Below are positions 61,126 to 64,000 of a stretch of 64,000 bases of DNA, one piece after another (the first letter of the stretch is position 1; every line of letters starts with the position of its first letter). The stretch lies in NCBI GenBank assembly GCA_002428415.1, contig DIWI01000098.1, positions 1 to 64,000 on the forward strand. Reading direction: 5' to 3'. This stretch comes from Clostridiaceae bacterium UBA6110 (GTDB lineage Bacteria; Bacillota; Clostridia; Clostridiales; Clostridiaceae). Both the position numbers and the translations under genes were made by a program. The notes under the pieces were generated by a model. That model saw nothing but the letters and a program-made list of their open reading frames with translations, was not told where the DNA came from and ran no database searches.

Positions 61126-61530
61126 ATGGCAAATCTCAAGTACATCGAAGGAGTAGGAGAAGGTTATGCTGAAAAGCTTGCAGAAGCAGGGATCAAGAAT
61201 GTTGATTCACTTCTTGCTGCAGGAGACACTAAGGCGAAGAGAAAGAAACTGGCTGAAACAACCGGCATCTCAGAAAAGCTGATCCTGAAGTTCATAAACC
61301 GTTCTGACCTCATGAGGATAAAGGGCGTAGGATCAGAGTATTCAGATCTTCTTGAGCTTGCAGGAGTGGATACAGTCCCTGAGCTTTCCAAGAGAAAGCC
61401 TGACAACCTCTTCGCTAAGATGGTGGAAGTCAACACCGAGAAGAAGCTTGTAAGAAAGCTTCCAACCGAAAAGCAGGTTACAGACTGGGTAGAGCAGGCA
61501 AAGGCTCTTCCAAGGCTCATCAACTATTAA
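61126..61530 (+). CDS. DUF4332 helix-hairpin-helix protein
   Basis: The 134-residue protein is a DUF4332 protein with helix-hairpin-helix units (LKYIEGVGEGYAEKLAEAGI and LMRIKGVGSEYSDLLELAGV), the fold used for non-specific DNA binding. Its biochemical role is not established. The start lies six bases after GGGAGGTG. It is divergent from the large helicase-type gene, sharing the intergenic region 60959-61125, and ends at a shared terminator. Confidence 0.9.
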   Translation: MANLKYIEGVGEGYAEKLAEAGIKNVDSLLAAGDTKAKRKKLAETTGISEKLILKFINRSDLMRIKGVGSEYSDLLELAGVDTVPELSKRKPDNLFAKMVEVNTEKKLVRKLPTEKQVTDWVEQAKALPRLINY

Positions 61531-61552
61531 AGTAAAAAAAATAGTTTAATCA

Positions 61553-61581
61553 AGAAGGAGGAAGTTTTGCTTCCTCCTTCT
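61553..61581. terminator. Bidirectional terminator overlapping a stop codon
   Basis: AGAAGGAGGAAG and CTTCCTCCTTCT form a 12-bp perfect stem with a 5-base loop. It ends the DUF4332 gene and includes the end of the leftward alpha-alpha-toroid gene. Confidence 0.88.
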
Positions 61582-62515
61582 ATTTGTCTTCCTTAAGCCT
61601 TGCATAGTGCTGGAGAACTCGCATGGCACGGAGCGTATTCCATCTGCCTGCCTTTCCTTCCTCCATCCTGAAGTGAAGCTCTCCCGAAATCGTAGTTCCC
61701 TTAAGGACCGTTCCATCCTTGGTCCTTAAATTCCCGACGATATTCAGGGCATCCTCCATCCTGTAATCATAAGGGATGGCGGCATCTGCGAAGTACCATA
61801 GTGCCTTCAATACGTCGTACTTCCATCTAGGCGGATATGTTGCATGGATGAAGCTTTCATTTATCACTTCATTTGTGCGTGTTGATTTGTATAGCTCATG
61901 CTCAAGCAGGAACTCCTCTGCAGCCTTCTTCATTTTCAGGATGTCGTCTCTTCTGTAGGAATAGCCGTACCTGATAAGGCTCAGGAATCCCTCAAGTACC
62001 GACAGAGTGGTGTGCACTGAGCTGTGGGCTGACTTATCCTGGCAGTTGAATCCGCCGTCAGGAAGCTGCTGCTCGCAAAGAAGGTCTACGATGGTCCTGA
62101 CAGGCTCTTCCTCCATGTGGAAGTAGGCTCCGTAGTTAAGGAACATGCCGTTCACGCATACATCGCTTCTTTTGCTCCCCTTTGTCCCGGCTACACCGCC
62201 ATCCCCTGCCCTGCAGTTCTTCGTTATATCCCTGACTGAAAGGACCAGGGATTCCGTTTCCCTCGGAATTTCAAGATATCTGAGGTCAAGAAGTGAGTAG
62301 TGGGTGGAGGTCCATTTGTGGGCGTAAAAGCCTTTGCCGAAGCTCAGGTCTTCATTCTGTGCATCAAGGTACTTCTTTCCCCAGCCAGAAGTCGCGATTG
62401 ATTCCCTGAGCGGGAGAAGCTCATCTTCTTTTTCTCCAAGCAGATACTTCCTGGTCTGGTACTGTATGGATGGGTCACCCTCAAGCAGAAAGGTAATCAC
62501 TTCAAAATCATTCAT
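61580..62515 (-). CDS. Prenyltransferase/squalene cyclase-like alpha-alpha-toroid protein
   Basis: The 311-residue protein resembles the terpenoid cyclase/protein prenyltransferase fold, with repeat signatures (QQLPDGGFNCQDKSAHSSVHTTLSVLEGF, shown here as DGGF plus HSSVHTTLSVLEGF, and LRTKDGTVLKGT). It lacks a squalene-cyclase DxDD motif. The Cys/His residues in CRAGDGGV, VCVNG and NCQDKSAH could bind a metal. No function can be assigned. ATG 62515 lies six bases after GGGAGGTG. It is a single gene. Confidence 0.65.
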   Translation of the reverse strand: MNDFEVITFLLEGDPSIQYQTRKYLLGEKEDELLPLRESIATSGWGKKYLDAQNEDLSFGKGFYAHKWTSTHYSLLDLRYLEIPRETESLVLSVRDITKNCRAGDGGVAGTKGSKRSDVCVNGMFLNYGAYFHMEEEPVRTIVDLLCEQQLPDGGFNCQDKSAHSSVHTTLSVLEGFLSLIRYGYSYRRDDILKMKKAAEEFLLEHELYKSTRTNEVINESFIHATYPPRWKYDVLKALWYFADAAIPYDYRMEDALNIVGNLRTKDGTVLKGTTISGELHFRMEEGKAGRWNTLRAMRVLQHYARLKEDK

Positions 62516-62702
62516 CCTATCACCTCCCAACATTCCTTACAAATAATTATACAGCATTTGAAGACGTTTTCGTCTGTTCCCGATTATTTCCCTGTTTGGA
62601 ACGAATTTGTAATTAATTGATGAACACCCTGACATATACTGAGTATAGATACAAGGTGCTGATTGACCAATATATCAAAATCGCTCAAAGGAGCTGATCG
62701 GA

Positions 62703-63635
62703 ATGTTCAAGACAAGAAAAAGTATAATCACATCAACTGTAGCTCTCATTGCACTTATCTTTGTCACGGTGCTGGGCTACAACCTTACAAAGGGATATTT
62801 CAGCTCTGAAAAGAGCGATGGAGGAACCTCATCACCCGGTGTCGTGAATCCTGGACTTCCTTCAACTCCAAGCTTTGATTCAGGAAGCAAGGGAAATGAG
62901 TCTCCTTCAGTCATAGTTGACCAGGACAAGACTATCGGAACCTATTACTTCAACATGGAGACTAAGCAATTCGAGAAGGTATCCAACGACCTTAATATGC
63001 TTATTGCAAAGTATAACGGCTATGTCGAGAACTCCAACGTATACTACGGTGGCTACTATGACGGAAAGAAGCTCAGGACAGGTCAGTTCACATTCAGGAT
63101 CCCGAAGGCTCAGGTTCCTGCATACAATGCTGAACTCAAGCTGCTGGCAAATGTAGTATCAGAGACATCGAGCAAGACCAATGTATCAAAGTCGTATACC
63201 GATACTGAATCAAGGCTCAACGCTCTAAAGATCAAGGAAGAGAGGATGCTTGCCCTATATGAGAAGGCTGAGAGGATTGAAGACATAATCGCAATCGAGA
63301 CCCAGCTCAGCTCCATATTCTATGAAAAAGAGCAGCTCACCCTATACCTCAAGGACCTTGATGACAGGATAGACTATAGCTACGTTACGGTCCAGCTGCA
63401 GGAAGTCGAGAAGCTTACCACCGAGGAGACTGTGGAGACTACCTTCGCTGAGAGGCTTGCTGCTGCATTCAAGGATTCATTGTACTTCTTCACCTCATCA
63501 GTTCAGAATTTCGTGATCTGGCTCGTGCTTGCACTTCCTTACATACTGATCGCTGCAGTCGCGCTCTTCATAGGACTTAAGGTCTACAGGGGCAGGCGCA
63601 AAGAAACAACAGTTCCGCCTGAAAAGAAGGAATGA
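62703..63635 (+). CDS. DUF4349 membrane protein
   Basis: The 310-residue protein has an N-terminal hydrophobic segment (about 9-29) that is either a signal anchor or signal peptide, a Ser/Gly/Pro-rich linker, a DUF4349 domain (about 75-240; YYFNMETKQFEKVSNDLNML, FRIPKAQVPAYNAELKLLA, a coiled-coil region IKEERMLALYEKAERIED), a C-terminal membrane helix (about 268-292) and a charged tail. DUF4349 proteins are surface-exposed and of unknown function. The start follows AAAGGAG. A perfect hairpin follows. Confidence 0.9.
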   Translation: MFKTRKSIITSTVALIALIFVTVLGYNLTKGYFSSEKSDGGTSSPGVVNPGLPSTPSFDSGSKGNESPSVIVDQDKTIGTYYFNMETKQFEKVSNDLNMLIAKYNGYVENSNVYYGGYYDGKKLRTGQFTFRIPKAQVPAYNAELKLLANVVSETSSKTNVSKSYTDTESRLNALKIKEERMLALYEKAERIEDIIAIETQLSSIFYEKEQLTLYLKDLDDRIDYSYVTVQLQEVEKLTTEETVETTFAERLAAAFKDSLYFFTSSVQNFVIWLVLALPYILIAAVALFIGLKVYRGRRKETTVPPEKKE

Positions 63636-63653
63636 CTGAATAGGGCTTGAAAT

Positions 63654-63673
63654 GGATCCGGAAATCCGGATCC
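63654..63673 (+). terminator. Palindromic terminator after the DUF4349 gene
   Basis: GGATCCGG and CCGGATCC flank a 4-base loop; TTATCTTTTG follows. Confidence 0.75.
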
Positions 63674-63754
63674 TTATCTTTTGCAGCAATTTTTGTTTCC
63701 GTACTGCTGACAACATTTACATAATATGCATATCATTCCTTTTTCCATATATTC

Positions 63755-63783
63755 TTTAAATCCTGCTGAAAAGCTGTTATATT
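63755..63783 (+). promoter_or_regulatory. Promoter of the LrgA/CidA-type gene
   Basis: TTTAAA (63755-63760) and TATATT (63778-63783) are 17 bases apart, about 45 bases before the start codon. Confidence 0.6.
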
Positions 63784-63830
63784 GTAATGTATCGGACTTG
63801 CCGGACTACTCGCGGCAAAAGGAGGAATAA

Positions 63831-64000
63831 ATGAAGATAATAAAGGAAATGTCCCTGATCCTTGGAATATATTTCATGGGTGAAGTAATAAAGGTACTGA
63901 CCGGACTGCCCATACCCGGAAACATAATCGGATTTGTACTGCTCTTGACTCTTCTTCTGCTCAAAGTCCTGAAGGTAACCCAGGTGGAGTCGGTCACGAC
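63831..64000 (+). CDS. LrgA/CidA-family holin-like protein (5' part)
   Basis: The gene runs off the window edge after 56 codons. The visible part (SLILGIYFMGEVIKVL, GLPIPGNIIGFVLLLTLLLL, LKVTQVESV) matches the first two membrane helices and the conserved PIPGxxxG motif of the CidA/LrgA family, which takes part in murein hydrolase export control and pyruvate/acetate-linked cell death or metabolite transport. A partner LrgB-type gene would be expected downstream of the window. The ATG follows GGAGG. Confidence 0.85.
   Translation, partial: MKIIKEMSLILGIYFMGEVIKVLTGLPIPGNIIGFVLLLTLLLLKVLKVTQVESVT

Noticed and set aside
1..64000. CRISPR array, tRNA/rRNA genes, insertion sequences or prophage
   Set aside because: No spaced direct repeats, no cloverleaf or rRNA signature, and no transposase, integrase or phage structural gene was recognised by eye; a tRNA scan would be needed to exclude a missed tRNA.

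Overview
The window reads as a chromosomal segment of an anaerobic low-to-moderate GC Firmicute of the class Clostridia. The pointers are a SCIFF peptide with its radical-SAM maturase (a clostridial hallmark), a one-chain pyruvate:ferredoxin oxidoreductase, a short HisG with HisZ, PHP-type histidinol phosphatase, long-form HPF, secA-prfB adjacency, CsoR-type copper control, and frequent TTG/GTG starts behind AGGAGG-type ribosome binding sites. No rRNA, tRNA, insertion sequence, prophage or CRISPR array was seen, and no gene-free stretch exceeds 300 bases. A genus cannot be fixed from this sequence; a relative of Proteiniclasticum/Youngiibacter is only a guess.

Layout. 1-7.2 kb: a small gene with a palindromic operator, then a leftward secA-prfB-tex operon and hpf (protein export, translation termination with the conserved RF2 frameshift, ribosome hibernation). 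7.2-18.5 kb: mixed metabolism and repair (GH4 glycosidase, 3-methyladenine glycosylase, deoC, CBS-type pyrophosphatase), a Cys/His-rich DUF1292 protein, a HAD/aminotransferase/membrane-protein run, an orphan winged-helix regulator with a degenerate receiver, and a metallophosphoesterase. 18.5-23.1 kb: csoR-copA-copZ copper efflux operon beside a CoA-disulfide-reductase-like flavoprotein. 23.3-30.7 kb: an ECF S component, a large LEA-like repeat protein, an alpha/beta hydrolase, a dinB polymerase with a LexA box placed inside its promoter, and a CoA-disulfide reductase fused to rhodanese. 30.8-38.6 kb: complete histidine biosynthesis (hisZGDCBHAF-IE leftward, with hisJ divergent).

38.7-51.2 kb: pyruvate:ferredoxin oxidoreductase behind a nested dyad, a beta-CASP RNase-like protein, a GH1 glucosidase, a MurG-like glycosyltransferase, rsgA behind a structured leader, an acetyltransferase, an RpiR regulator, and a PadR-HAAS membrane protein pair. 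51.4-54.6 kb: the SCIFF locus (scfA, terminator, scfB) with a PLP decarboxylase overlapping scfB. 54.7-64 kb: a PAP2 phosphatase translationally coupled to a 1919-residue DUF4011/SF1-helicase/DUF3320 protein whose nuclease-like domain looks altered, then DUF4332, alpha-alpha-toroid and DUF4349 proteins and the start of an LrgA/CidA-type gene.

The observations most deserving a second look are the rsgA leader (a 14-codon ORF plus two interleaved stems that can form a pseudoknot or compete), the helicase-phosphatase two-gene unit, the decarboxylase joined to the SCIFF locus with a palindromic insert at its N-terminus, and the metal-binding DUF1292 fusion. All function statements rest on motif recognition by eye; no database search was possible.
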